Shown: in pieces, positions 51,336-61,400 of the stretch
Layout: the number at the start of each line of letters is the position of its first letter
Position numbering within the stretch: position 1 is the stretch's first letter
Source of the DNA: Flavobacterium silvisoli
Lineage (GTDB): Bacteria; Bacteroidota; Bacteroidia; Flavobacteriales; Flavobacteriaceae
Length of the DNA stretch: 64,000 nt
Assembly: GCF_004329815.1 (NCBI RefSeq)
Contig: NZ_SJPE01000009.1
Span: forward strand, 59,691 to 123,690
Direction: 5' to 3'
The notes under the pieces: generated by a model
Databases searched by the model: none
Seen by the model: the letters and a program-made list of their open reading frames with translations, nothing else
What the model was told of the DNA's origin: nothing
Translations under genes and position numbers: made by a program

Positions 51336-51803
51336 CTATTTGTGGGCTTTTATTTTAACAGAATCGGGCACTAAAACCGTATAATCGCCACCATTGCGAA
51401 TCACATCACGCACAATACTCGAGGAAATATAGGAAGTTTTGGAAGCCGTCAATAAGAAAACTGTTTCTATTTGCGATAGCTTTCGATTGGTGTGGGCTAT
51501 GGCTTTTTCAAACTCAAAGTCGGCCGGGTTGCGCAAGCCGCGCAGTATGAACTGAGCATCCAGTTTTCGGCACAAATCAATGGTGAGTCCTTCGTAGGTA
51601 ATTACTGAAACTTTGGGTTCGTCAGCAAAGGCATCCTCAATGAATTTTTTTCGGTCTTCCAGAGTAAACATATATTTCTTATCGGCATTGATACCAATAG
51701 CAACAATTACTTCATCAAAGAGTGAAACCCCTCTTTTAATGATGTCATAATGTCCCAAAGTAATGGGATCAAACGAACCGGGAAATACTGCTTTTCTGTA
51801 CAT
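51336..51803 (-). CDS. coaD: Phosphopantetheine adenylyltransferase
   Basis: Makes dephospho-CoA from phosphopantetheine and ATP. The 155-residue protein has the nucleotidyltransferase signature AVFPGSFDPITLGHYDI (the T/HxGH motif, H18) and the later YISSSIVRDVIRNGGD. Length and order match the family. It follows ddl by 3 bases on the same strand. Confidence 0.96.
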   Translation of the reverse strand: MYRKAVFPGSFDPITLGHYDIIKRGVSLFDEVIVAIGINADKKYMFTLEDRKKFIEDAFADEPKVSVITYEGLTIDLCRKLDAQFILRGLRNPADFEFEKAIAHTNRKLSQIETVFLLTASKTSYISSSIVRDVIRNGGDYTVLVPDSVKIKAHK

Positions 51804-51806
51804 AAA

Positions 51807-52781
51807 TTAGTTATTCATTGCCAACTCTAAGGCATTAGTAAATAAATCGGTTAACGATATACCGGCTTCTCTGGCTTGTTGCGGAATGAGACTTTCGGTT
51901 GTCAATCCCGGAATGGTGTTCATTTCTAACATGTGTGGTTCGCCGTCTACAATGATGAATTCGCTTCTTGAAAATCCTTTCATTTTCAATACTTCGTAAG
52001 CTTTTTTGGCTACAGCCGAAACTTTGGCGGTCATTTCGGGAGAAATTCGGGCAGGTGTAATTTCCTGTGATTTCCCTAAATACTTGGCTTCATAATCAAA
52101 AAAATCATTTTCAGAAACGATTTCGGTTATAGGCAAAACCGTTACCGTTCCCTTGTAATTGATGACTCCAACAGAAACTTCGGTTCCGTCAAGAAAACTT
52201 TCGATAATGATTTCGTTGTCTTCCTTGTACGCATTGGCTATGGCAAACAATAACTCATCTTTGGTTTTTACTTTGGAAATCCCAAAACTGGAACCCGACT
52301 TATTCGGCTTTACAAAGCAAGGCAAACCAACGGTGTTCAATATTGCCTCTTGGTCTATGGTATCGCCTAAATTTAAATAATAGGAAGTTGCCGTTTTGAT
52401 GCCGTAGGGCTTTAGTACCGACAGTAAATCGCGTTTGTTGAACGTCAGAGCCGCTTGGTAATAATCGCAGGAACTTTGCGGAATTCCGAGTAACTCAAAA
52501 TAGGCCTGCATCAAACCGTCTTCGCCCGGTGTGCCGTGTATGGCATTGAACACCACATCGAAAGTGATTTTTTCTCCGTTAACCGTTACCGAAAAATCGT
52601 TTTTATCAATTGGGAATTCCTGATTGTTGTCATCAACATAAACCCATTTCTCTCTTAAAATATGAATGCGGTATCCGGTGTATTTGGATACATCCAGAAA
52701 TTGATACACTACATTTCCGCTTTTAAGAGATATTTGATATTCGCTGGAATATCCGCCCATGATGATGGCCACTTTTTTCAT
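51807..52781 (-). CDS. ddl: D-alanine-D-alanine ligase
   Basis: Joins two D-alanines for peptidoglycan precursors. The 324-residue ATP-grasp enzyme has MGGYSSEYQISLKSG at the N-terminus, the NAIHGTPGEDG segment, the KPNKSGSSFGISKV loop and a C-terminal LEMNTIPGLTTESLIPQ. It is upstream of coaD with a 3-base gap. The pairing of ddl with coaD is usual in this phylum, where a PASTA gene and rluD follow in the opposite direction. Confidence 0.95.
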   Translation of the reverse strand: MKKVAIIMGGYSSEYQISLKSGNVVYQFLDVSKYTGYRIHILREKWVYVDDNNQEFPIDKNDFSVTVNGEKITFDVVFNAIHGTPGEDGLMQAYFELLGIPQSSCDYYQAALTFNKRDLLSVLKPYGIKTATSYYLNLGDTIDQEAILNTVGLPCFVKPNKSGSSFGISKVKTKDELLFAIANAYKEDNEIIIESFLDGTEVSVGVINYKGTVTVLPITEIVSENDFFDYEAKYLGKSQEITPARISPEMTAKVSAVAKKAYEVLKMKGFSRSEFIIVDGEPHMLEMNTIPGLTTESLIPQQAREAGISLTDLFTNALELAMNN

Positions 52782-53045
52782 TGGTAGTTGGAGTTAGGTG
52801 CAAGATTAATGAGTAACAAAATTATCATTTTTTTATTTAGATAAGACGATGCCTTTAGATTTTTAGTCATCTGGTGCAGTTTAACTTTAAAGATGATGGG
52901 CTTTTTGTTTACTCTTTTGGGTTTTTCTGTGAATATTGGTTCGACGGATATCACTGTTGACTTCTTTTAAATGCCTGAAATTTAGGAGTTTTTTGCGGTC
53001 TTAGAGTCACCTCTAAAAATCTAAGAGTGAAGCGTATCTTTTTTA

Positions 53046-53053
53046 TATCTTTG
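53046..53053 (+). promoter_or_regulatory. -7 promoter box (TATCTTTG) for the PASTA/rluD pair
   Basis: An exact TAnnTTTG match 18 bases before the start at 53072. It lies within the in-frame extension that begins at 53027 and so argues against that longer start. Confidence 0.5.
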
Positions 53054-53071
53054 CTCAAATTAAATTGCTTT

Positions 53072-53686
53072 ATGAGTTTGCGAAACTATCTTACCAGCCG
53101 CGTTTTCTTTGCTCAAATATTGGCCGCCTTGACTATAGTTGCCATTATTTCGTATTTGTTTTTTCACTGGATTACTTATACCACCCGTCACGGACAGGAA
53201 ATTACCGTGCCCGATTTGGCCAAGCTTTCTGTGGAGCAGGCAGAAGAGAAACTGGATGCGGTTGATTTGAATTACATCATATTGGACACGGTTGATTTCA
53301 GACCCGAATTTCCTAAATTAACCATAGTAGAGCAAGAGCCTAAAGCCGGGGCTAAAGTAAAAGAAGGCAGAAAAATTTACATCAAAATCAATGCGGCCAA
53401 GTATACCATGGTTGCATTACCAGATTTGGTGGAAAAAACCTATCGTCAGGCAGTTCCAACTCTCGAAGCTGTGGGATTACAGCAAGGAACTATTACTTAT
53501 AAACCCTACCTAGGAAAAGACATGGTTTTAGAAATGCGCATGAACGGAAAAAAATTGAAAGCCGGTGATAAAGTATTGAAGTCCTCTAAAATTGATTTGG
53601 TCCTTGGTGACGGAAAAGTTGGTTTTGTTGAACCTATTGATTCTACCGCGGTAGACACTACAGAAATTCCATTAGGAAATGAATAA
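53072..53686 (+). CDS. PASTA-domain membrane protein
   Basis: A 204-residue protein with one membrane helix (about 14-34, FAQILAALTIVAIISYLFF) and two or three PASTA-type repeats outside: EITVPDLAKLSVEQAEEKLD, LTIVEQEPKAGAKVKEGRKI and VALPDLVEKTYRQAVPTLEA. PASTA modules bind muropeptides in Firmicutes and Actinobacteria kinases; here no kinase domain is present. The start is MSLRNYLTSR (53072). It overlaps rluD by 8 bases, so they share a transcript. Confidence 0.85.
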   Translation: MSLRNYLTSRVFFAQILAALTIVAIISYLFFHWITYTTRHGQEITVPDLAKLSVEQAEEKLDAVDLNYIILDTVDFRPEFPKLTIVEQEPKAGAKVKEGRKIYIKINAAKYTMVALPDLVEKTYRQAVPTLEAVGLQQGTITYKPYLGKDMVLEMRMNGKKLKAGDKVLKSSKIDLVLGDGKVGFVEPIDSTAVDTTEIPLGNE

Positions 53687-54722
53687 CACTAACGAAGCCT
53701 TCGATTTAGAAGACGAATTATTTGAACACCACCGTTTTGTTTCTCCAAAAGGGCAGTCGTTGTTGCGCGTAGATAAATTCCTGATGCAATTAATTGAAAA
53801 TGCCACCCGAAATAAAATTCAGAAAGCCGCAGAAGACGGAAATATATGGGTAAATGATATTCCGGTAAAATCCAATTACCGCGTCAAACCTTTTGATGTG
53901 GTGCGTGTAATGTTGACTCATCCTCCGTTTGAAAATCACATTATACCCGAAAATATTCCGTTGGATATTGTTTATGAGGATGACGCTCTTTTGGTCATCA
54001 ATAAACCAGTCGGTTTAGTGGTGCATCCCGGACATGGAAATTATACCGGTACCTTAGTGAATGCTTTGGCCTATCATTTTGATAATTTACCGATGAATTC
54101 AAGCGAGAGACCCGGTTTAGTGCATCGCATCGATAAAAATACTACCGGACTTTTGGTAATTGCTAAAACCGAAGCTGCTATGACTCATTTGGCCAAACAG
54201 TTTGAGGATAAATCTACCGAACGTGAATACATTGCGTTGGTTTGGGGTAACGTAAAAGAAGATGAAGGAACTATAGTAGGAAACATAGCCCGCCATCCGA
54301 AAGACCGTATGCAAATGGCTGTTTTCCCGGAAGGCGATCATGGCAAACACGCTGTTACTCATTACAAAGTATTAGAGCGTTTTGGGTATGTAACACTGGT
54401 ATCTTGTCAGTTAGAAACGGGAAGAACTCATCAGATTCGTGTACACATGAAACACATAGGACATACTTTATTCAACGATGCCCGTTATGGTGGCGATTTG
54501 ATTTTAAAAGGAACTACGTTTACCAAATACAAACAGTTTATTGATAATTGTTTTAAAACCCTACCAAGGCAGGCACTTCATGCAAAAACTTTGGGTTTTG
54601 AACATCCGGTTACTAAGGAATATATGCGTTTTGATACTGAACTCCCACAAGACATGCAGGACTGTATTGAAAAATGGCGTAACTATGCCAAATCACACCA
54701 CGAGGTGGCAGAAGAAGAATAA
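53679..54722 (+). CDS. rluD: RluA/RluD-family pseudouridine synthase
   Basis: A 347-residue enzyme that forms pseudouridine in 23S rRNA (RluD type). An N-terminal S4 RNA-binding domain is followed by the catalytic domain with D152 in HRIDKNTTGLLV, the GRTHQIRVHMKHIGH segment and a RYGGDL-type strand. The symbol is by similarity; RluA/C cannot be ruled out. It overlaps the PASTA gene. Confidence 0.9.
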   Translation: MNNTNEAFDLEDELFEHHRFVSPKGQSLLRVDKFLMQLIENATRNKIQKAAEDGNIWVNDIPVKSNYRVKPFDVVRVMLTHPPFENHIIPENIPLDIVYEDDALLVINKPVGLVVHPGHGNYTGTLVNALAYHFDNLPMNSSERPGLVHRIDKNTTGLLVIAKTEAAMTHLAKQFEDKSTEREYIALVWGNVKEDEGTIVGNIARHPKDRMQMAVFPEGDHGKHAVTHYKVLERFGYVTLVSCQLETGRTHQIRVHMKHIGHTLFNDARYGGDLILKGTTFTKYKQFIDNCFKTLPRQALHAKTLGFEHPVTKEYMRFDTELPQDMQDCIEKWRNYAKSHHEVAEEE

Positions 54723-54723
54723 A

Positions 54724-54752
54724 AAAAGTCCCGATTATTCGGGACTTTTATT
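54724..54752. terminator. Bidirectional rho-independent terminator
   Basis: A stem GTCCCGA / TCGGGAC with a short loop and A/T flanks. It ends rluD and also serves the leftward lgt gene. Confidence 0.9.
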
Positions 54753-54775
54753 TGTTTATAAGAATACCATTATCT

Positions 54776-55690
54776 TTATATATCATCCTTAACCGGCTTT
54801 TCGGCTATAAATAAATAATAGACACCGACCAGTATAAAAGGAATACTCAACCATTGTCCGGTAGACAACAAACCAAAGGTATTCTCGATTCCGCCTTGGC
54901 TCTCTTTTACATATTCAACCACAAATCGGACAGACCATAACAAGATTAGGAAATAACCAAAAAGTAATCCGTGTTTTTGTTTGGCATCGGTTTTCCAGTA
55001 TAAGAAAAACAAAATTAAAAATACCACTACATACAAAATGGCTTCATACAACTGAGCCGGATGCTTGGCCGGAACTTTTTGTAAAAGTGCGGCAAATTGC
55101 GGATTAATCGCTATAGCATTGTAAGCTTCATTAACATTTGAAATTTTAGTAAGATTTACGGCCTCGCTGGGAGAATAGTAATCGCGGATGAATTTTATTC
55201 CAAATGCTGAATCGGTTGCTTTCCCCACAATTTCGGAGTTGAAGAAATTCCCTATTCGCACAAAAATAGCGCCACATGAAACAGGAATGACTACTCGGTC
55301 AAGTACCCAAAGCATGGGTCTTTTGACGATTTTTTTGCTATAGAAATACATCGCAATGATGATGGCAATTGCGGCGCCATGACTGGCTAGACCTCTGAAT
55401 CCGGTGAATTCAAAACCGTTTTCAAATTTGAAAGGCAATAAAATTTCGGAAAGATGATTGCGGAAATATTCCCAATCGTAAAAAAAGACATGGCCTAAAC
55501 GAGCTCCCAGTAATGTCGCTACAACTGTCCAGATGAATAAGGTGTCTAGTTTTTCAATAGGAACATTTTCCTTGTCGTAGATGCGTTTCATAATGTACCA
55601 GCCTAAGGCAAAGGCCACTACAAACATCAAACTGTAATACCGTATGGTAAAAAAGCCGATATTTATTCCTTCTGAGGGATTCCAAATCAT
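54776..55690 (-). CDS. lgt: Prolipoprotein diacylglyceryl transferase
   Basis: Attaches diacylglycerol to the lipobox cysteine of prolipoproteins. The 304-residue membrane protein has about seven hydrophobic helices. The Lgt signature segment reads VRIGNFFNSEIVGK (catalytic Arg and Asn region), with GLASHGAAIAIIIAMY as the preceding helix and PAQLYEAILYV after it. The many lipoproteins in this window depend on it. It is the last gene of folE-cysS-yidD-lgt. Confidence 0.95.
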   Translation of the reverse strand: MIWNPSEGINIGFFTIRYYSLMFVVAFALGWYIMKRIYDKENVPIEKLDTLFIWTVVATLLGARLGHVFFYDWEYFRNHLSEILLPFKFENGFEFTGFRGLASHGAAIAIIIAMYFYSKKIVKRPMLWVLDRVVIPVSCGAIFVRIGNFFNSEIVGKATDSAFGIKFIRDYYSPSEAVNLTKISNVNEAYNAIAINPQFAALLQKVPAKHPAQLYEAILYVVVFLILFFLYWKTDAKQKHGLLFGYFLILLWSVRFVVEYVKESQGGIENTFGLLSTGQWLSIPFILVGVYYLFIAEKPVKDDI

Positions 55691-55756
55691 GATTATGGGG
55701 TTTTAATATTTTCAAATTTATAAATATAAAACGTAAAACAAGAAAAGCATTAGGTT

Positions 55757-56002
55757 TTATTTATGACTGCACTTCTTTTCGGGTACGGGGTCGTAGCCAC
55801 TTTTTCCCCAAGGGTGACAACTTAAAATACGCTTTATGCCCAAAAACATCCCATAAAAAAGTCCATGTGTTTTGAGTGCTTCCGCAAAATAGGAAGAACA
55901 AGTGGGTTCAAACCGGCAAGTGGCAGGAGTAAAGGGAGAAATAGCAACCTGATAGAAACGAATTAGGAAAAGGAAAGGAGCAATGACAATTTTTTTCAAC
56001 AT
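55757..56002 (-). CDS. yidD: Membrane protein insertion efficiency factor YidD
   Basis: An 81-residue protein with the family signature [20 protein letters not shown], a hydrophobic N-terminus and the C-terminal [13 protein letters not shown]. It helps YidC-dependent membrane insertion. It lies 66 bases upstream of lgt on the same strand. Its usual rnpA/yidC neighbours are not here, which is normal in this phylum. Confidence 0.94.
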   Translation of the reverse strand: MLKKIVIAPFLFLIRFYQVAISPFTPATCRFEPTCSSYFAEALKTHGLFYGMFLGIKRILSCHPWGKSGYDPVPEKKCSHK

Positions 56003-56021
56003 AATCCTAATGCATCTCCGC

Positions 56022-57503
56022 TTACTGAATACTGAAAGTGGTACCTTCTTTACCGTCTTTTAACTGTATGCCTAATGCCGCCAATTGATCTCTGATTTGG
56101 TCAGATAAGGCAAAATTTTTATTAGCCCTTGCTTCCAAACGCATCTGAATCAGCAAATCAACTACTCCTTCCAGTTTGTCTGAATTGTTAGCCGCCGTTT
56201 TTTCATTTTTAATTCCAATGACATCAAAAGTAAAGGTGTTCAATGTTTCGGCAAGAGTTTTCAAATCAGCTGCCGTCAGGGTTTCTTTACCGTCTTTAAT
56301 CAAATTCACAAAACGAATCCCTTCAAATAAATTAGCGATTAGAATAGGCGTGTTGAAATCATCGTTCATGGCGTCATAGCAAGCTTGTTGCCAAGAGGCA
56401 ATATCCAGTGTAGAAGTGCTGCCGGGCTGTAAATCCTTCAAAATATCGATGCCTTCCATCAAACGGTTGAATCCTTTTTCGGAAGCAATAATCCCGTCAT
56501 TGGTAAAATCGAGTATGCTGCGGTAATGTGCCTGCATCATAAAGAAACGCGCTACATTAGGCGAAAAAACTTTGCTTAGAAACGGACTTCCGCCGTTGTA
56601 TATTTCATCCGGAAGAATATTGTTTCCGGTTGATTTTGACATTTTTTTGCCGTTCAGAGTCAGCATGTTGGCATGCATCCAATAGTTTACAGGGCTGTGT
56701 CCGGTACAAGCTTCATTTTGAGCAATTTCACATTCGTGATGCGGGAATTTCAAATCCATTCCACCTCCGTGAATATCAAAAGTTTCTCCTAAATATTTGG
56801 TACTCATAGCGGTACATTCCAAATGCCAACCCGGGAATCCTACTCCCCACGGTGATGGCCAGCGCATGATGTGTTCCGGTTCGGCTTTTTTCCACAAAGC
56901 AAAATCCTGAGGGTTTTTTTTATCGCTCTGCCCGTCAGTGTCTCGGGTATTGGCTAGCATCTCATCAATGTTCCGCCCACTTAATTTTCCGTAGTGATTG
57001 GTTTCGTTGAATTTAACCACATCAAAATAAACAGAACCGTTAGTTTCGTAGGCATATCCTTTTTCAATAATTTGTCTTACGATTTCAATTTGTTCAATGA
57101 TGTGACCGGTAGCCGTAGGTTCTATACTCGGGGGTAGAAAGTTAAATTGTTTCAACACGTCGTGAAAATCAACCGTGTAGCGTTGTACAATTTCCATAGG
57201 TTCCACTTGTTCTACACGGGCTTTTTTGGCAATTTTATCTTCTCCGTCATCTACATCATCAACAATATGACCAACATCGGTAATGTTACGCACATAACGC
57301 ACTTTGTAACCCAAATGCAAAAAATACCTGAAAATCATATCAAACGACATAAACGTTCGCACATTACCCAAGTGGACATTGCTGTAAACAGTAGGTCCGC
57401 AGACATACATTCCTACGTTGCCTTCGTGTATCGGTTTGAAAAGTTCTTTTTCTCCAGTGAGAGAATTGTATATTTTAAGCGTATTATTTTTATAAAGTTG
57501 CAT
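56022..57503 (-). CDS. cysS: Cysteinyl-tRNA synthetase
   Basis: A 493-residue class I synthetase. The zinc cysteine C35 lies in MYVCGPTVY, the HIGH-like motif is H44-L-G-N in VHLGNVRTF, the zinc-site segment [10 protein letters not shown] is present, and KMSKS stands near residue 285 ([11 protein letters not shown]). The C-terminal DALR-like region is complete. It starts 8 bases after a structured junction element downstream of folE. Confidence 0.96.
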   Translation of the reverse strand: MQLYKNNTLKIYNSLTGEKELFKPIHEGNVGMYVCGPTVYSNVHLGNVRTFMSFDMIFRYFLHLGYKVRYVRNITDVGHIVDDVDDGEDKIAKKARVEQVEPMEIVQRYTVDFHDVLKQFNFLPPSIEPTATGHIIEQIEIVRQIIEKGYAYETNGSVYFDVVKFNETNHYGKLSGRNIDEMLANTRDTDGQSDKKNPQDFALWKKAEPEHIMRWPSPWGVGFPGWHLECTAMSTKYLGETFDIHGGGMDLKFPHHECEIAQNEACTGHSPVNYWMHANMLTLNGKKMSKSTGNNILPDEIYNGGSPFLSKVFSPNVARFFMMQAHYRSILDFTNDGIIASEKGFNRLMEGIDILKDLQPGSTSTLDIASWQQACYDAMNDDFNTPILIANLFEGIRFVNLIKDGKETLTAADLKTLAETLNTFTFDVIGIKNEKTAANNSDKLEGVVDLLIQMRLEARANKNFALSDQIRDQLAALGIQLKDGKEGTTFSIQ

Positions 57504-57510
57504 TTTGTCA

Positions 57511-57580
57511 GGAGCTATTTCCGGCTTTCCGCTCTATCTTTTTCTTTGACAAGAAAAAGGATGCCGCTGCAATCCGGGCT
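57511..57580 (-). ncRNA. Structured junction element, Flavo-1-like (element orientation -)
   Basis: It fills the gap from the folE stop (57582) to 8 bases before the cysS start. Read leftward: AGCCCGGATTGCAGCGGC ... a perfect 9-bp central stem (CTTTTTCTT / AAGAAAAAG) ... AGAGCGGAAAGCCGGAAATAG and CTCC. Blocks align with the element at 27202-27280. I tentatively link it to the Flavo-1 RNA type; that name is from memory and needs a covariance search. Confidence 0.5.
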
Positions 57581-57581
57581 A

Positions 57582-58253
57582 TTAAAAATTAGTGTCTAAT
57601 CGAATGTAATCTAAAAATTCACGACGGGTTTGTTCGTCTTTAAACTTACCGCCAAACTCTGAGGTTACGGTGCTGCTCTCGATATCTCGGATACCTCTTG
57701 AGTTGACACATAAATGTTTGGCATCAATCACACAGGCTACATCCTCGGTATTTAATACTTTTTGCAATTCCTGTACAATCTGCATGGTCAAACGCTCTTG
57801 TACCTGAGGTCTTTTGGCAAAATAATCCACAATTCGGTTCATTTTAGAAAGACCTACCACTGTACCGTTAGAAATGTAAGCCACATGAGCACGTCCTACG
57901 ATTGGCAGTAAATGATGTTCGCAAGTAGAGTAGAGGGTAATGTTTTTTTCAACCAACATTTCTCCGTATTTGTAGTTGTTTTGAAACGTGGAAGAGCTGG
58001 GTTTTTTATTGGGATTCAACCCGCCGAAAATTTCTTTCACAAACATTTTGGCTACCCTGTTTGGGGTGCCTTTCAAACTGTCATCGTTAAGATCCATGCC
58101 TAGTGTTTTAAGAATACTTTCAACGTCTTTTTTTATGGCGTTGATCTTGTCTTCATCGCTGATGGCAAAAGCATCTTCCCGTATAGGATTTTGGGCACTG
58201 GTGGCTATGTGGTTATTTCCTAATTCGTCTTGAATTTCGTCGTTATTTGTCAT
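57582..58253 (-). CDS. folE: GTP cyclohydrolase I
   Basis: First enzyme of tetrahydrofolate (and pterin) synthesis. The 223-residue protein has the zinc site YSTCEHHLLPIVG, the LSKMNRIVDYFAKRPQVQE segment and KHLCVNSRGIRD with a second Cys ligand. The start is MTNNDEIQDELGNN (58253); the open extension to 58295 reaches into the promoter. First gene of the folE-cysS-yidD-lgt group. Confidence 0.95.
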   Translation of the reverse strand: MTNNDEIQDELGNNHIATSAQNPIREDAFAISDEDKINAIKKDVESILKTLGMDLNDDSLKGTPNRVAKMFVKEIFGGLNPNKKPSSSTFQNNYKYGEMLVEKNITLYSTCEHHLLPIVGRAHVAYISNGTVVGLSKMNRIVDYFAKRPQVQERLTMQIVQELQKVLNTEDVACVIDAKHLCVNSRGIRDIESSTVTSEFGGKFKDEQTRREFLDYIRLDTNF

Positions 58254-58292
58254 TAAAATTAAAGCGTTAATTGGGGTTTTTGAATAAGAAAG

Positions 58293-58321
58293 CAAAGATA
58301 AATAATAATATTTAAACTCAA
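58293..58321 (-). promoter_or_regulatory. Bacteroidota-type promoter for folE
   Basis: On the minus strand, TTG (58321-58319), an 18-base spacer and TATCTTTG (58300-58293), 40 bases upstream of the folE start. Both elements match the consensus. Confidence 0.6.
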
Positions 58322-58415
58322 CTCGGAAGTGTTAATATTTGAAAATTTTTACATTTTAACGTTAATTATCTCTTAAAAAATTGTAAATTTCGCTCCAAAA
58401 AAAAGGAAAGAATCT

Positions 58416-61400
58416 ATGAAAAAAAGTTATTTTTTATATTTTTCACAAAACAGACTGGGTGTATTGGCAACTATGGCGATGTTTCTTGCCGTTTTTCTTT
58501 TGCCGATTACGGCCATCTCTCAGCAACAAAAAAAGACAGCTAATAAGACTCAAACCAAAAAGACAACTCAGGTTTATAAACCGGGTACTTTTGAGAGTCT
58601 GGGGGTTAATTCGTCCAGATTATCCAGTTCGAATGGGCCGAGTTTAAATAATACTCTTGCCGGAGCATTGTCTGAAATATACAGTGTTACCGGTCATTAC
58701 ACGCTTTCGGCTGATGGTAAGGGCTCTTCCTCAGCTTCAATGTCTATAAGAGTAAACAAACCGAATGCAGCGGCTACCGTTAAAAAAGCCATATTGATGT
58801 GTAGTACGACAAGTTCGACTACTGCGAATGGTTGTGTGACCCTTTCGGGTACACCAATTAATTGGGATGGTGTCGCAACAAATAGCAGCAGTACTGTTTT
58901 TAATAACTATTGGGCAGATGTGACCAGTATAGTTTCGGCTCAGATTAATGCCTTTCCGGCAGGAATTTCAACTTTGCCAGTTACCGAGTGTAACTCTTCC
59001 AGTATAGAAGGGGAAGCATTGTTAGTAGTATTTAATGATGCTTCAGCTACTGAAAAAACTATCATCATCATGTTTGGGGCATCAACGCCTTCAGGGGATA
59101 ACTTTTCTTTAACCCTTGCGCAGCCTATAGATCCGTCTCAACCGGGAGCGTTGTTGGATATGGGATTGGGAATTGCGTTTAGCTATCAGAATGGCGGAGG
59201 TACTCAAACTTCACAGGTAACTGTAAACGGGATAAGACTTTCGAGTTCGGCTGGAGGAGAAGATGATGGTGAATCAACTAATGGTGGTTTGATTACGGTA
59301 GGAGGAATTGGTGATGTAAATACGAATCCGTCTGATCCTAATGTAGGACCTACCACTCAGTATACCGATGATGAATTGTATTCTATTTTGCCGTTTATTT
59401 CAAGTACCACTACCAGTTTGAATATCAATACAGTTAACCCTTCGGGAGATGATAATATTTTCTTAGCTTATTTTTCGTTGTCAGGTTCCGCTATAGTCGG
59501 AGAGGGTATTTTATTGGCACAGAGCACAACTTCAGGAAATGTTGGAACCAATCATACAGTTACCGCTATTGTTAAAGATACTAACGGATTGCCAATTCCT
59601 AATACCGCGGTTACCTTTACTATAACTTCGGGGCCTAACGCCGGAGTTGCCCCTTTTACAGCAACCACTGATGCAAACGGTGAGGTAACGTTTACCTATA
59701 ACGGTGCAGGTGGTGCCGGGACCGATACCATAGTGGCTTGTTTTACCAATAGCCTCAGTCAACAAGTGTGTTCAAACATACTTTCCTTCCAGTGGACGAC
59801 ATCGGTATTGTTGCCGACTATTGTGTGTCCGGCCAATATTACCATCAATGCAGCAACCGGAATGTGTGGTGGTAATGTTACATATCCTCCTGCTATTGCT
59901 TCAGGGGTACCGGTTCCAACAGTAACCTACTCACATGCTTCAGGAAGTTTCTTCCCTATAGGATCTACAACTGTAACTGCTACTGCAACCAATGTGAATG
60001 GTAGTGCATCGTGTCAGTTTGTGATTACTATTAATGACGTTGAACCACCGGTGATTACGGTTTCAAATATTACTAAGTGTTTTGAAGATAACAATTTCGG
60101 TTGTGCCATACCTCTCGGAGCCACTGCCACAGACAATTGCGGAATTGCCTCGCTGACCAGTAATGCCCCGGCATGTTTCCCGGTGGGCACCACTACGGTG
60201 ACTTGGACGGCTACCGATGTAAATGGAAATGTTTCAACCGCAACACAAACCGTAGTGAGAAAAAATCCACTTCAATTATCCGTGGTGGCTACTCCGAATC
60301 CGGTTTGTTTAAACGGAATCAGTACGTTAAGAGCAATCCCTTATACGTTCAGTACTGCAACTGCTGTTCCGTTAAATCCGATGACGGCTGCAACTACCGT
60401 GCTTAATAATGGAAGCGATAATGTGCCTTCAACGGTAACGAATATTGGATTCACATTTAATTTTGGAGGAATCGATTATACACAATGTTCCATTTCTCCG
60501 GATGGTTGGTTGCTTTTAGGAAGTAATGCTGCTAACGGTCAACCTGTTAATTCAACTACCAGTACACAAAATACACCTAAATTATATCCGTTTTGGGATG
60601 ATTTAGCTACCGGAACTACAGGAAGTGTAAAAACATTAGTAACCGGTACTGCCCCTAACCGTATTTTTATTGTAGAGTGGAATGTTACCATCCCGAAAAA
60701 CACAGCAGCTCCTGCTAACTCTACTTTCCAGATGTGGTTATATGAAGGAACCAATGTGGTCGAGTACCATTACGGAACCATGGGGGCTCAAACTTCCAAT
60801 AGTATTTCTGCCGGATATACCGTAAATGCTACCAATTACAGTAGTATTAATTTTGCTGCAAATTCGGCCAGTACAACTATTCCGTATGATATTAATAATA
60901 CAGTGCCTGCTTCAGGAACAACTTATATCTATACACCAATATCATCACTCATTTGGTCACCAACTACGAACTTGTTTACAGATTCAGCGGCTACCATACC
61001 TTATACCAGTGATTCAAGAGGTATAGTTTATGCAGCGAACATTCCGCTTACCGGTACATCTTATACGGTAACCGGAACAAATACTGCCGGATGTACTGCT
61101 TCGGCTACTGTTAATTTGACGGTTTCTGTACCAACGGCAACGATGGCTGCCAGCCAAACGATATGCCCCGGAAACACGGCAAATATCACCATAACTGCCA
61201 CGCCTAATACAATAGTGACGATTACAGCATCAAACCAGCCGGTTCCGTATAACATAAATGTAGGTCCGACAGGTACCGCTACTTTTACAACACCTGTTTT
61301 GCAGGAAACTGTTGTGTATGAGTTGATTAAAGTGAGAGGGTTCTTTACGTTTTGTGAAAGTACTATTACCGGTCAAGTTGTAACCATTACAGTAGTGCCA

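Noticed and set aside
51326..51350. Terminator between DUF2200 and coaD
   Set aside because: The possible stem GGCTCC/GTGGGC is poorly paired; not supported.
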